NCBI GenBank assembly: GCA_963804005.1 | Contig: CAWDOP010000002.1 | Coordinates: 372,001 to 436,000, forward strand | Reading direction: 5' to 3' | Source: JAGXRK01 sp963804005 | GTDB lineage: Bacteria; Bacteroidota; Ignavibacteria; Ignavibacteriales; Ignavibacteriaceae | DNA: 64,000 nucleotides | Shown here: positions 1 to 7,822 of the stretch, piece by piece | Position numbering within the stretch: position 1 is the first letter of the stretch | Layout: every line of letters begins with the position of its first letter | Translations under genes and position numbers: made by a program | The notes under the pieces: model-generated | What the model was told of the DNA's origin: nothing | Databases searched by the model: none | What the model saw: only the letters and a program-made list of their open reading frames with translations

Positions 1-86
1 AGAATATGTCCTCAAAATACCACTTACTCATCAGGGCAACCGAGGTTATTGCATTCCTAACAGTTTCAATTGAATAGTCTTCCTAT

Positions 87-464
87 TTAAAGCGAATACT
101 TCCCTTTGGAATAAAAATACGCATATCCTGAAGCAAGAAAAACATATAGTATGACGACAGGCCAGCCGGTTTTCATAATCCCAGAAATTGTGCCTTGTAC
201 AGATATAATAATAGCAATTATATAAGTGATCAAAAAAGAAATAACGATGGCCCGTTGAGCCTTAATATCTTCTACATTTCTTGAAAGCCAGGCCACCAGT
301 CCAATGGCTACAGATCCTAATCCGGCATATTGTGCCATCATTATCACAGCGGGTCCAAGTTCGACACCATATAGTGATAACACACTTGACGGTAACAGCA
401 CAGCGCTGATTCCGCTGCCACCTAATATAATAGCGTTGACGATTAGAAGATTTTTAAGTTTCAT
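87..464 (-). CDS. Small four-helix integral membrane protein, function unknown
   Basis: This 125-residue protein is nearly all hydrophobic, with about four predicted transmembrane helices (roughly residues 5-27, 38-60, 70-90 and 100-118) and a short basic C-terminus. I recognise no catalytic motif or named family. It starts only 4 bases after the stop of the alpha/beta hydrolase gene, so the two are probably co-transcribed, or carried together if this region is a cassette array. Its position among unrelated small genes separated by structured spacers suggests accessory rather than housekeeping content. The reading frame looks intact, with a start just upstream of the first helix. Confidence 0.7.
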   Translation of the reverse strand: MKLKNLLIVNAIILGGSGISAVLLPSSVLSLYGVELGPAVIMMAQYAGLGSVAIGLVAWLSRNVEDIKAQRAIVISFLITYIIAIIISVQGTISGIMKTGWPVVILYVFLASGYAYFYSKGKYSL

Positions 465-468
465 AAAG

Positions 469-1359
469 TTACATCCTTATCCACTCGAGAATATCCAGAT
501 AAAGCTGTTCGCGAAAGTCGGTGAAATAATGATTTGTATCATACATCTGAATTTTTATTTTTTCAGCATTGTTTTTCTGTAATGCCCGGTAAAATGGTAA
601 AATATGATCCTCTAGACTTGCCAAATTATCTTTCCAACCACCAATTAATAAAATCTGCTTTTTTGCTAATTCATTTGAATGCTTGACTAAACTAAAATCA
701 TCTTTATGGGCAATCAAGTATTCGTGAGTTGCTTTTCCACCTATACTTCGTATTGCTGCTGAATCGGACATAACTTCATCCAAAACGGCTTGATGTACTT
801 TTCTATAATCCTCGTTGTTTTCTATCATAGAAGCCAGAACGCTGAAATCTGTAGTGCCGATAGAAATAATTTTTTCAATGGAAGGATGAGCCAACGAACC
901 CAATAGTGCCATACTGCTGCCAGTGCTGTATCCTATCAGAATGATTCGAGTTGTATCAACGTTGAATTTTTTTGAAATTTCAGATGATTTTAAAAAATTA
1001 ATTGAACTAGTGACATCCTTCAATGAATTTTCAATTAAGAAAATCCCTTCACTCTTCCAGCTTCCTCTGAAGTTAAAAACAAATGCATTAATCCCATCTT
1101 TCTTAAATCTTTTACCTAAACCAAAGAGATCACCTTCACCACCAGGAAATCCATGAAGCAAAATTACAGTTGGAGCAGGATTATCATTTACAGAATTATA
1201 AAACCTGCCAAATATCTTTGAGCCTTCGCTTTCAAATGTGGTGGGAATATAATCCGTCAAGTTCTCTTGCTGTGAATAAATACTGCTGCAAGGATTTATA
1301 AAAATAAAAAAAAGGAAGAGTCGGAAACAACGAGATTGAAATGTTTTGAAGGTATTCAT
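469..1359 (-). CDS. Exported alpha/beta hydrolase (serine esterase/peptidase-like)
   Basis: This 296-residue protein has a hydrophobic N-terminal signal segment (about residues 11-30), so it is probably exported or membrane-anchored. The alpha/beta-hydrolase fold is indicated by the oxyanion-type HG at residues 69-70 in LLHGFPGG, a nucleophile elbow G-Y-S-T-G with Ser145, an acid candidate Asp244 in a GGWKD turn, and a likely catalytic His277 in DTNHYF. The spacing fits the Ser-Asp-His triad of the superfamily. The substrate cannot be read from sequence; related proteins are esterases or acyl-peptidases. The membrane-protein gene 4 bases downstream is likely in the same transcript. An irregular spacer with a GCATAAC box lies upstream. 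Confidence 0.85.
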   Translation of the reverse strand: MNTFKTFQSRCFRLFLFFIFINPCSSIYSQQENLTDYIPTTFESEGSKIFGRFYNSVNDNPAPTVILLHGFPGGEGDLFGLGKRFKKDGINAFVFNFRGSWKSEGIFLIENSLKDVTSSINFLKSSEISKKFNVDTTRIILIGYSTGSSMALLGSLAHPSIEKIISIGTTDFSVLASMIENNEDYRKVHQAVLDEVMSDSAAIRSIGGKATHEYLIAHKDDFSLVKHSNELAKKQILLIGGWKDNLASLEDHILPFYRALQKNNAEKIKIQMYDTNHYFTDFREQLYLDILEWIRM

Positions 1360-1383
1360 AGAAACCTCATACTTTTTAATTTA

Positions 1384-1508
1384 GCATAACGTTCTTAAGC
1401 CTAATTCAGTTTACACCTAAGTAATGAATCCGTCTATAACAATAGTGCTGACTAACACAATTATTTTTATTTTCGACCAAAATCAGAGTTCTAAAATTTG
1501 CCTAGCCA
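1384..1508 (-). repeat. Weak attC-like spacer between cassette-type genes
   Basis: The spacer between the 88-residue membrane gene and the hydrolase begins 24 bases before the hydrolase start with GCATAAC on the plus strand (GTTATGC in the gene direction). It has the same relative position as the GTTAGGC boxes at 2750 and 3443. Inside it, CTTA and TAAG arms can pair, but the right-hand box is not clear. Taken alone this would not be called; it is listed because the neighbouring spacers show the same arrangement. Confidence 0.25.
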
Positions 1509-1537
1509 AAACGGAAATAAAATATTTGTATTTCAAT

Positions 1538-1804
1538 TTATAGCATATGAAATATAATTACTGAAGCCGTTGCAATGAAGATTGCTACAATCCAATACCA
1601 AGTTGTACAGATTTTAGATTTTTTATATTTATTTAATATGGCCTCATAAATTGTTGCTATAAATGGTGGAATAGCCAAAGACAAGTATCCAATAGGTTCG
1701 GATAGCAACCGCTTAGATACATATGCCATTATAATAATACTTACCCCTGTTGCAAGAGCAATTTGAATATGCGGTGATTTGATTAGTTCTTTTAGCTTTG
1801 TCAT
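1538..1804 (-). CDS. Small membrane protein, function unknown
   Basis: This 88-residue protein has three probable transmembrane segments (about residues 13-31, 37-54 and 68-87) and a basic, cytoplasmic-looking loop with KKSK before the last helix. There is no recognisable motif or family. It stands alone, with about 180 bases of non-coding spacer on each side, in the same orientation as the other small genes here. One gene per spacer-bounded unit is how integron cassettes are organised. The frame is open from an ATG and codon usage is as AT-rich as its neighbours, so I think it is a real gene, but its role is unknown. Confidence 0.6.
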   Translation of the reverse strand: MTKLKELIKSPHIQIALATGVSIIIMAYVSKRLLSEPIGYLSLAIPPFIATIYEAILNKYKKSKICTTWYWIVAIFIATASVIIFHML

Positions 1805-1867
1805 ATTCTAATCTAAAATAAAATGTTATTATTCTTAAATAAAAAATAGTGTATTAAATATTTATTT

Positions 1868-1970
1868 GCCTAATGGTGTTGCCCTAAATAACAATGCCAA
1901 TTTAAACGCAACTTCATAATTACAAAAATGCCGTTCCGAAAACGGCGTCCGGTTAATTCGCATGTTAGCC
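1868..1970 (-). repeat. attC-like cassette spacer (candidate recombination site)
   Basis: The spacer has a GCCTAAT box (1868-1874) near the start of the downstream 88-residue gene and a GTTAGCC box (1964-1970) just beyond the stop of the phosphoesterase gene. Inside are a GTTGC/GCAAC pair and a perfect hairpin GCCGTT/AACGGC (1930-1946). Boxes at both ends with imperfect internal dyads are the structure expected of integron attC sites, although neither box matches the consensus perfectly. Confidence 0.4.
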
Positions 1971-1983
1971 TAAATGTATTTTT

Positions 1984-2727
1984 TTATTTTTTCATAAAGC
2001 CAGTTTCTAACGCAATCTCCCAATCTGTTCGACTATTTTTTCTAGCTTGTAAAGCTGCAATATTATGTTTATACGGAATTACTACATTTTCAACGTACCA
2101 GCTATTGTCAGTATACTCTAAAATTGAATATCGAGCATTAGGAGAACCTAACTCTGTAATATGAAGTCCATTGTAATCGTCTTCATAGGCTTGTAAGCCA
2201 ACACTTCCAGGATTCAAAATTATTTTATCGTCTGAAAGAAAAACTATGCGTGGAACATGAGAATGGCCACAAAGTAAAACTTGAAAAGTTGTATCTGTAA
2301 GTTTTGACTTTATTTCTTCTCGCGATGAAAGTCTCAATCTTCCATTTTCAACTGTTTCTAAAAGATATTCTGTGTCTTTTTGTGGAGTACCGTGTATTGC
2401 TAATATTCCTTGATTTAGAACTATTTGTGGAGGTAAAGAATGTAACCATTCTATCTCTTTATTATCTAAATATTGAAATGCATATTTATCTGATAAACCA
2501 TGATCTTTATGTTCTTGTTGAATCAGTTGCCTATCATGATTTCCCAATATTTGAATCCACTCTTGCTGCATTAGAAATTCTATTGTTTCTTTTGGCCAAA
2601 GTGGTCCTGAAATATGATCTCCAAGATTTACTATAGTATCAACATTTTTTCTTTTTATATCTGCAACAACAGCTTCTAGAGCAAGAATATTTCCGTGAAT
2701 ATCTGAAATTACTGCTAATCTTTTCAT
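1984..2727 (-). CDS. YfcE/MJ0936-type metallophosphoesterase
   Basis: This 247-residue calcineurin-like phosphoesterase has all the metal-ligand motifs in order: D9-x-H11, G36-D37, the G-N-H-D block at 62-65, His112 in IHGTP, and G-H-S-H at 154-157 followed by NPGSVG. It belongs to the family of small stand-alone phosphodiesterases/phosphatases with a dinuclear metal centre (YfcE, MJ0936); the substrate is not predictable. It is cytoplasmic, with no signal peptide. The gene sits alone between two attC-like spacers and starts 23 bases from the GTTAGGC box at 2750, the geometry of a gene cassette. Confidence 0.9.
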   Translation of the reverse strand: MKRLAVISDIHGNILALEAVVADIKRKNVDTIVNLGDHISGPLWPKETIEFLMQQEWIQILGNHDRQLIQQEHKDHGLSDKYAFQYLDNKEIEWLHSLPPQIVLNQGILAIHGTPQKDTEYLLETVENGRLRLSSREEIKSKLTDTTFQVLLCGHSHVPRIVFLSDDKIILNPGSVGLQAYEDDYNGLHITELGSPNARYSILEYTDNSWYVENVVIPYKHNIAALQARKNSRTDWEIALETGFMKK

Positions 2728-2749
2728 TTCTACCTTTCCACTTCATTTA

Positions 2750-2902
2750 GCCTAACGGTATTGCCGCTAACCGGCAGCCAGAACTGCAATACCGAATAGT
2801 TGATACAACTTTTTATTTACGTGTTCGCCTCACCCAAATTTATCCGCCTTTGGCGTATCGGTCGGCGTTATCCAAAGGACTCCTTCGGAGAGGCGGTTAG
2901 GC
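2750..2902 (-). repeat. attC-like site between phosphoesterase and HEPN-like genes
   Basis: The element is bounded by perfectly complementary boxes, GCCTAAC at 2750-2756 and GTTAGGC at 2896-2902, which match the integron R-box consensus (RYYYAAC/GTTRRRY). The stop codon of the HEPN-like gene lies inside the right-hand box, as is common in gene cassettes. A perfect 9-bp inverted repeat CGGTATTGC/GCAATACCG starts at 2756. The block at 2826-2849 recurs with one mismatch in the next spacer (3532-3555). At 153 bases it is longer than typical attC sites; a shorter core of about 57 bases at the left end is an alternative reading. Confidence 0.5.
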
Positions 2903-3415
2903 TTTGCCAAAAGAATTAAGTAAAATTTGAGTATAGTGATCTAATTGTTCTTCTGACATAATTTTATTTTTAAGTATGTATTCTTCAGATTTTTCTTGGA
3001 ATAGTTTAGCCAAAAACAATGCTTCATCAGCTAAGCTGTTAATACGTTGGATTAATAAATTATATTTACTTTCAATGAACAGATCACTTTCATTTTCTTT
3101 CCTACTATTATGAATTAACCAATTCCTCTCTTTAATAAAATTGTTTATTCTCTGCTCTAATTCATCACGTAACTTTTCACATTCTTTGACTTCTTTGAAC
3201 AATTGTCCAATTGTAAACTTACCGTACTTGTCATAAAGATTTGTAATTTTATTTACACTCATATCAAGATCAATTTTATGAACTTGAGTTAAGTAATAGC
3301 CGAGAGTTAATTCAAAAGTCTGAATTTGCATAACGCAAAAACCAATTTGTTGCCAAAAGAAAGCTAATTTTTCAGGGTCAAACTTTGGTAAACGAAATTT
3401 TGATTTATTAAGCAT
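2897..3415 (-). CDS. HEPN-like alpha-helical protein with RNxxxH motif
   Basis: This 172-residue all-helical protein is predicted from the ATG at 3415. The frame extends further upstream, but that part runs into the attC-like spacer and is rich in Arg/Pro/Cys, so I rejected the longer start. Residues 97-102 read R-N-W-L-I-H, fitting the Rx4-6H motif (RNxxxH form) of HEPN-fold ribonucleases, preceded by a long charged helix. HEPN proteins often act as RNase toxins in toxin-antitoxin or abortive-infection systems, but many are inactive or structural. No antitoxin gene is adjacent. The family assignment rests on this motif and the helical pattern only. Confidence 0.6.
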   Translation of the reverse strand: MLNKSKFRLPKFDPEKLAFFWQQIGFCVMQIQTFELTLGYYLTQVHKIDLDMSVNKITNLYDKYGKFTIGQLFKEVKECEKLRDELEQRINNFIKERNWLIHNSRKENESDLFIESKYNLLIQRINSLADEALFLAKLFQEKSEEYILKNKIMSEEQLDHYTQILLNSFGKA

Positions 3416-3442
3416 AGACAAACTTAAAGAATGAATTAAGAA

Positions 3443-3569
3443 GCCTAACGGCCTTTTTCTAACCCGCCGCCCGTAACAAGGAAGCCGGGTAAAACACAAC
3501 AGTTGATTTAGTTCTCATTTATTTACTCATCCGCCTCAGCCAAATTTATCCGCCTATCGTGAAGGCTAA
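3443..3569 (-). repeat. attC-like spacer upstream of the HEPN-like gene
   Basis: A GCCTAAC box (3443-3449) lies 28 bases from the HEPN-like gene start, followed by an imperfect dyad (GGCCTT against AAGGAAGCC) around a GC-rich centre. The block at 3532-3555 repeats the one at 2826-2849 in 23 of 24 positions. No good second box is visible at the right end, so this may be the eroded border of the array next to the T9SS-protein gene. Confidence 0.4.
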
Positions 3570-3603
3570 TACATTTAACAAATTAAAGAGGTTATACTTA
3601 CGT

Positions 3604-4854
3604 TTACTTCAATAAGATCATTTTCTTAGCTTGATGAAAATCCCCAGCTTGCATAGAATAAAAATAAACACTGCTAGGCAATCCTTCTCCATTAAAAGTA
3701 ATTTCGTAACTGCCTGCAGGTTTTTCTTCTTCAACCAATACTGCAACTTCATTACCAAGAATATCATAAACTATTAATTTTACTTTTGAGTCTTCGGGTA
3801 AATCATATTTAATAATTGTTGTTGGATTGAATGGGTTTGGATAATTCTGCATAAGATAAAAATGTTTCAATTCGGTGGGAGAATTATTAACAACGCCAGT
3901 CACTGAAGTATTACTTCGGTAAACTGTACCATTTTCTGTACCGGCATATATATACTCTAACGAATCTAAAGCGAGACACCAAACAAATGTACTAGGAATC
4001 CCAGTTCCAAGAGATACCCAATTTGTGTCTCCTATGTATTTAAGAACCTCTCCAGTTGACCTCCCAAGAAATACATCACCTCGTTCGTTAGTTATCATCG
4101 AAAGAATTGATTTTCCTGTAAGACCGATAGGTATCCAATACGACGAATAATCATTCAGTTTATAAATACCATGCATGTAAGTTCCAGCAAAAATTTCATC
4201 TGTCTTTGTGATTGCTAAACTTGAAATGTAATCCCCAAGTCTGTATGTTCCAAGTACATTCCAACTTTCACCATCGTCCGTGGAATAACATACACCCCAA
4301 ACCGAACCTGCATATGCAACACTACTACTATCATAGATTATTGTATTGATTGAACCGTAAAATATAAATTCTTGTGGATGCGAAGTCCATGTAGAACCAC
4401 CATCAGTTGACCTATAAATAATGTCATCTCCGCCTAATAGTATTGTTCCGCTTGGACTAATAGCTAAACAATGAGCATAAAAGTGTTGGAGACCTGTTTG
4501 AATTTCGCTCCAGAGATTGCCATCATCAATTGACATATAAATTGAAACAATATCGGATCTGGAATCCCAGCATAATGCAAACAACTTACCAGTTGGATGT
4601 TGCGCGATATCCGTTATATCTTGAAAAGCAACATCGCCACTTACAGTTGTCCAGATATTTCCTTCATCAGTTGAGCGGAATAAACTAGACCCACCAGCTA
4701 TAAGTGTGCCATTATTTGTTACGATCAATGATTCTATTGGGTCGGTATCCGGTCCATTAGTTGCTTGCCAATATTCCGATTGAGAATACGATGTTGATAA
4801 AAAATAAAGAAAAAAGATGATGAACTTAATTAAAAATGATTTCAAGCTTAACAT
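3604..4854 (-). CDS. Secreted beta-propeller (YCF48/BNR-like) protein with T9SS sorting domain
   Basis: This 416-residue protein has an N-terminal signal peptide (about 1-25) followed by repeated units of the type RSTDxGxxWT, typical of YCF48/sialidase-like (BNR/Asp-box) propellers: S-T-D-E-G-N-I-W, S-I-D-D-G-N-L-W, S-T-D-G-G-S-T-W and S-T-D-D-G-E-S-W. The last about 80 residues form a T9SS type A sorting domain: NYPNPFNP, then a beta-rich segment with VYDILGNEV and a terminal KKMILLK. Such proteins are exported by Sec, cross the outer membrane through T9SS and attach at the surface or are released. The ligand or enzyme activity is unknown. It is unlike the adjacent cassette-type genes and probably marks the array border. 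Confidence 0.88.
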   Translation of the reverse strand: MLSLKSFLIKFIIFFLYFLSTSYSQSEYWQATNGPDTDPIESLIVTNNGTLIAGGSSLFRSTDEGNIWTTVSGDVAFQDITDIAQHPTGKLFALCWDSRSDIVSIYMSIDDGNLWSEIQTGLQHFYAHCLAISPSGTILLGGDDIIYRSTDGGSTWTSHPQEFIFYGSINTIIYDSSSVAYAGSVWGVCYSTDDGESWNVLGTYRLGDYISSLAITKTDEIFAGTYMHGIYKLNDYSSYWIPIGLTGKSILSMITNERGDVFLGRSTGEVLKYIGDTNWVSLGTGIPSTFVWCLALDSLEYIYAGTENGTVYRSNTSVTGVVNNSPTELKHFYLMQNYPNPFNPTTIIKYDLPEDSKVKLIVYDILGNEVAVLVEEEKPAGSYEITFNGEGLPSSVYFYSMQAGDFHQAKKMILLK

Positions 4855-5245
4855 ATTACCTCCATTGGATGCAATCTTGCAGTTAATTATTGCTTAAACT
4901 GCACAGATTAAATGTACTGGTCTTCTCCCGTAAAAAGTTCCCCCCTCCGGAAAAAATGTGGTAAGTAAAGAGGGTCTATACATAAGCACGAGTAAAATTA
5001 AAAGAATTCTCTATAAAAGTCCATTAACGTTTAGAAATAGTACTTATTAAAAAACCATTGTCTGAAATTAGTATTGGAATCATATTTATAAAAGTAACTG
5101 AGTATTAATAATGCACTATCAATTTTATGGAATCTCAGTTTTAATTTTCTTATTTTTAACAAAAAATTGGCATCCTCAAAGTCCTGTCCCCCTTCAGAAA
5201 ATGGACATTCTCTTTGCCTTTGGTTGAAAAATTAAGGAGAACAAA
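4855..5245. other. Gene-free gap with two similar 23-bp IS-end-like segments
   Basis: No convincing gene lies in these 391 bases between divergently transcribed genes. Two similar segments in the same orientation, at about 4939-4961 and 5186-5208, share a TCCCCC-(C/T)TC-n-G-GAAAA core. The second is flanked by TGTCC/GGACA, like the end of an insertion sequence. They may be traces of a lost element. The gap should also hold the promoters of the propeller gene and of the kamA-like gene, whose ribosome binding site AAGGAG at about 5234 is one of the strongest in the window. Confidence 0.35.
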
Positions 5246-7462
5246 ATGTCGCAAGTTTATGAATTAGATAAAATTGCAATCACGGTAAAATCACACCGCG
5301 TTTTAAAAGCGCTTCTCAAAGAAAATCCTAAGCTTGAAGAAATTATGTTCGGAGCAAAGAATGAGACCGAAGCTCTCATCGGTGTGAAACACTGGATCAT
5401 CAGTTTGTTAAAAGACAGACCTGATGCGATTAAATATTATGAAAAAAGCATTAATAGCGGAGTGTCATTTAAGTCGCTTCAGTGGAGTGATATTGCAGCT
5501 ATAAGAATTTTAGATTATGTGGATAACGCCGGACGTGAATTTATTGATTTGAATTTGCGTGGACAATTAGCCGTTAGTAATCCAATTAAACTTATTTGGC
5601 TTGGTGTAAACAAAGGAACCGGCGGAGCAAAACCAGATTTTTTTGAGGATATGATCCATCTTTTCAGACAATTAATGGGAAAGGAATCGAAAGAGGAATT
5701 CTCAAAGGATAAGCTTGAAGAATGGATGAACAGATTTCCATCAGGATTAGATCCGAGAATTGTGAAACTAAGAGAAGAGAACAGGGAAAGAATTCTGAAT
5801 ATAATCATCGATAAAATTGATGAAGGTGAAATTAATGATTCAAAGTATAAATTCGATCCGGATTTAACCCGTGAACAAAAATTGTCCGTTGCTCTGGAAT
5901 GGTGGAAAGAAAGTACTTTCCATTTGAGATTTGCCGTACGATCGCCTGATTTATTAAATGAGTTTCTTGGTTACTCACTTGACCCAGATACAATGAACAT
6001 TCTTCACGAAGCAGAAAAGAAAGGAATTCCGTTTTTTGTCAATCCATATTATTTATCACTTCTGCATGTACGTGTTCCCCATTTTGCAGTGGGAGCAGAT
6101 CTTGCAATACGTCATTACGTTGTTTACAGCCGCCAATTGATTGATGAATTCGGCTTCATTACAGCGTGGGAAAAGGAAGATAAAGTTGAACCGGGAAAAC
6201 CTAATGCCGCAGGATGGATACTCCCCTCTCATCATAATATTCACAGAAGATATCCTGAAGTTGCAATTTTAATTCCCGATACAATGGGAAGAGCCTGCGC
6301 AGGTTTATGTTCATCCTGCCAGCGTATGCACGATTTTCAGAACGGCTATCTTAACTTTAATCTTAACAAGCTTAAACCGGATGAAACGTGGTCTGAAAGA
6401 CTTGAAAAATTAATGGGCTATTTTGAAAATGACTCTCAACTGCGTGATATACTGATAACCGGCGGCGATGCGTTTATGAGTGCAGATAAATCTCTTGAAC
6501 AAATTCTTGATTCTCTTTACCGCATGGCTAAAAGAAAACGCGATTCAAATATTCAACGACCGCAAAACAAAAAATATGCTGAAATTCAGCGTGTACGCCT
6601 TGGAACTAGATTACCTACTTATCTTCCTCAAAGAATAACGGATAATCTTGTAAGGATTTTGAAAGAGTTTAAAGAAAAAGCATCTGAGATAGGCATCAGA
6701 CAATTTGTTATTCAAACTCATTTCGAATCTCCTATGGAAGTCACACCGGAAGCTGAAGAAGGAATTAAAAAACTTATTTCTGCCGGTTGGATTATAACTA
6801 ATCAGCATGTATTTACGGCTGCTGCCTCAAGAAGAGGTCATAATCTTAAATTAAGAGAAGTTCTTAACGATATAGGTGTTCTTCCCTATTATACTTTCTC
6901 AGTTAAAGGATATATGGAAAATTATTTCAGCTTCGCTCCAAATGGACGGGCAGTTCAGGAAAGTATAGAAGAAAAAATTATTGGTAATTTATCTGACAGC
7001 AGCATAGATTTAATAAAGGGATTTCCGGATGAGCCGGAAAATATTCTTGAGAATATTAATTCCGTGCGCAGAGCTGAAAATATTCCGTTTCTTGCTACGG
7101 ACAGAAATGTATTAAATCTTCCCGGGGTTGGTAAAAGTCTTACATTTCGTGTTATTGGCATCACCCGTTATGGAAGAAGGATCCTGGAATTTGAACACGA
7201 CGGTACAAGAACTCACAGTCCGATAATTGAAAATATGAAAAAGATTGTGGTTATTGAATCTAAATCTATTAGTGAATATCTCAATCAGCTTGAAGAGATA
7301 GGTGAAAACAAAGAAGAATATATCGGAGTTTATGGATACTCGATTGGAGAAACTGAAGCAAGAATGCCTGTTTATGAATATCCTGATCCGGGTATTTCGA
7401 TAACAAAAGAACTAACTAACCTGGAAATTCCGGAAAAAGATTTTACGACGGTTGAGGTTTGA
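5246..7462 (+). CDS. KamA-family radical SAM protein (long lysine 2,3-aminomutase-like)
   Basis: This 738-residue protein carries the radical-SAM cluster motif C351-x3-C355-x2-C358 in RACAGLCSSCQR, a DILITGGDAF segment like the KamA/EpmB group, and an LPGVGK segment (Lys630) in the place of the PLP-lysine loop of lysine 2,3-aminomutases. Known KamA enzymes interconvert L-lysine and beta-lysine using SAM, a 4Fe-4S cluster and PLP. This protein is much longer than the about 340-420 residues of EpmB/KamA, with roughly 220 extra N-terminal residues and a C-terminal extension, so the substrate may differ. The start is fixed by AAGGAG 7 bases upstream. It stands alone, with no lysine-fermentation genes nearby. 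Confidence 0.85.
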   Translation: MSQVYELDKIAITVKSHRVLKALLKENPKLEEIMFGAKNETEALIGVKHWIISLLKDRPDAIKYYEKSINSGVSFKSLQWSDIAAIRILDYVDNAGREFIDLNLRGQLAVSNPIKLIWLGVNKGTGGAKPDFFEDMIHLFRQLMGKESKEEFSKDKLEEWMNRFPSGLDPRIVKLREENRERILNIIIDKIDEGEINDSKYKFDPDLTREQKLSVALEWWKESTFHLRFAVRSPDLLNEFLGYSLDPDTMNILHEAEKKGIPFFVNPYYLSLLHVRVPHFAVGADLAIRHYVVYSRQLIDEFGFITAWEKEDKVEPGKPNAAGWILPSHHNIHRRYPEVAILIPDTMGRACAGLCSSCQRMHDFQNGYLNFNLNKLKPDETWSERLEKLMGYFENDSQLRDILITGGDAFMSADKSLEQILDSLYRMAKRKRDSNIQRPQNKKYAEIQRVRLGTRLPTYLPQRITDNLVRILKEFKEKASEIGIRQFVIQTHFESPMEVTPEAEEGIKKLISAGWIITNQHVFTAAASRRGHNLKLREVLNDIGVLPYYTFSVKGYMENYFSFAPNGRAVQESIEEKIIGNLSDSSIDLIKGFPDEPENILENINSVRRAENIPFLATDRNVLNLPGVGKSLTFRVIGITRYGRRILEFEHDGTRTHSPIIENMKKIVVIESKSISEYLNQLEEIGENKEEYIGVYGYSIGETEARMPVYEYPDPGISITKELTNLEIPEKDFTTVEV

Positions 7463-7665
7463 TATCTTTTTATCTTTTTGACGATTAAGCGTTAAATCTA
7501 TAGATATTAGATACTAATTTCTTATGAAGTCATAGTCTAAGATTTCTGCAACTTTTTCTTTCCTTACTTTCCTTGGATGACCGCAGAGAAGAAATATTAT
7601 TAGAATATTTCAAAACAATAATATTATATTTCATAAGTAAATACTGAATCTGTTTAATGTATTAT

Positions 7666-7739
7666 GCGCCCGTAGCTCAATTGGATAGAGCATTTGACTT
7701 CGGATCAAAGGGTTGAGGGTTCGAGTCCTTCCGGGCGTA
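7666..7739 (+). tRNA. tRNA-Arg (anticodon TCG)
   Basis: A full cloverleaf can be drawn. The acceptor stem GCGCCCG pairs with CGGGCGT (one G-T at the first pair). The D arm is closed by GCTC/GAGC, the anticodon stem is TTTGA/TCAAA around the loop CTTCGGA, giving anticodon TCG, and the T arm GAGGG/CCTTC surrounds TTCGAGT. The discriminator is A and CCA is not encoded. It reads the Arg codon CGA (and CGN by wobble if modified to inosine or by U34). The TadA-like gene that follows is the kind of enzyme that makes inosine, although normally in the ACG isoacceptor. Confidence 0.95.
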
Positions 7740-7746
7740 CTTCTTT

Positions 7747-7774
7747 CAGTTATCAGTCGACAGTCTCCAGTCGG
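7747..7774. repeat. Four heptanucleotide units CAGTNNN
   Basis: Immediately after the tRNA, CAGT occurs at exactly 7-base spacing (7747, 7754, 7761 and 7768). This gives four CAGTNNN units, a short degenerate heptamer repeat of the kind seen in intergenic regions of several bacterial groups. Confidence 0.6.
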
Positions 7775-7822
7775 CAAATCATTATTAGCATTTACTTTTT
7801 GATAATTAAAGACTTTTTTAGT

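Noticed and set aside
1..31. Possible start of a gene running off the left edge on the minus strand (ATG at 31-29)
   Set aside because: Only ten codons are in the window and there is no ribosome binding site, so it cannot be judged.
2416..2499. First 28 codons of the longer reading frame upstream of the HEPN-like gene (3416-3499)
   Set aside because: They come from the attC-like spacer and have Arg/Pro/Cys-rich content unlike the protein that follows; the ATG at 3415 is preferred. The region in question is 3416-3499.
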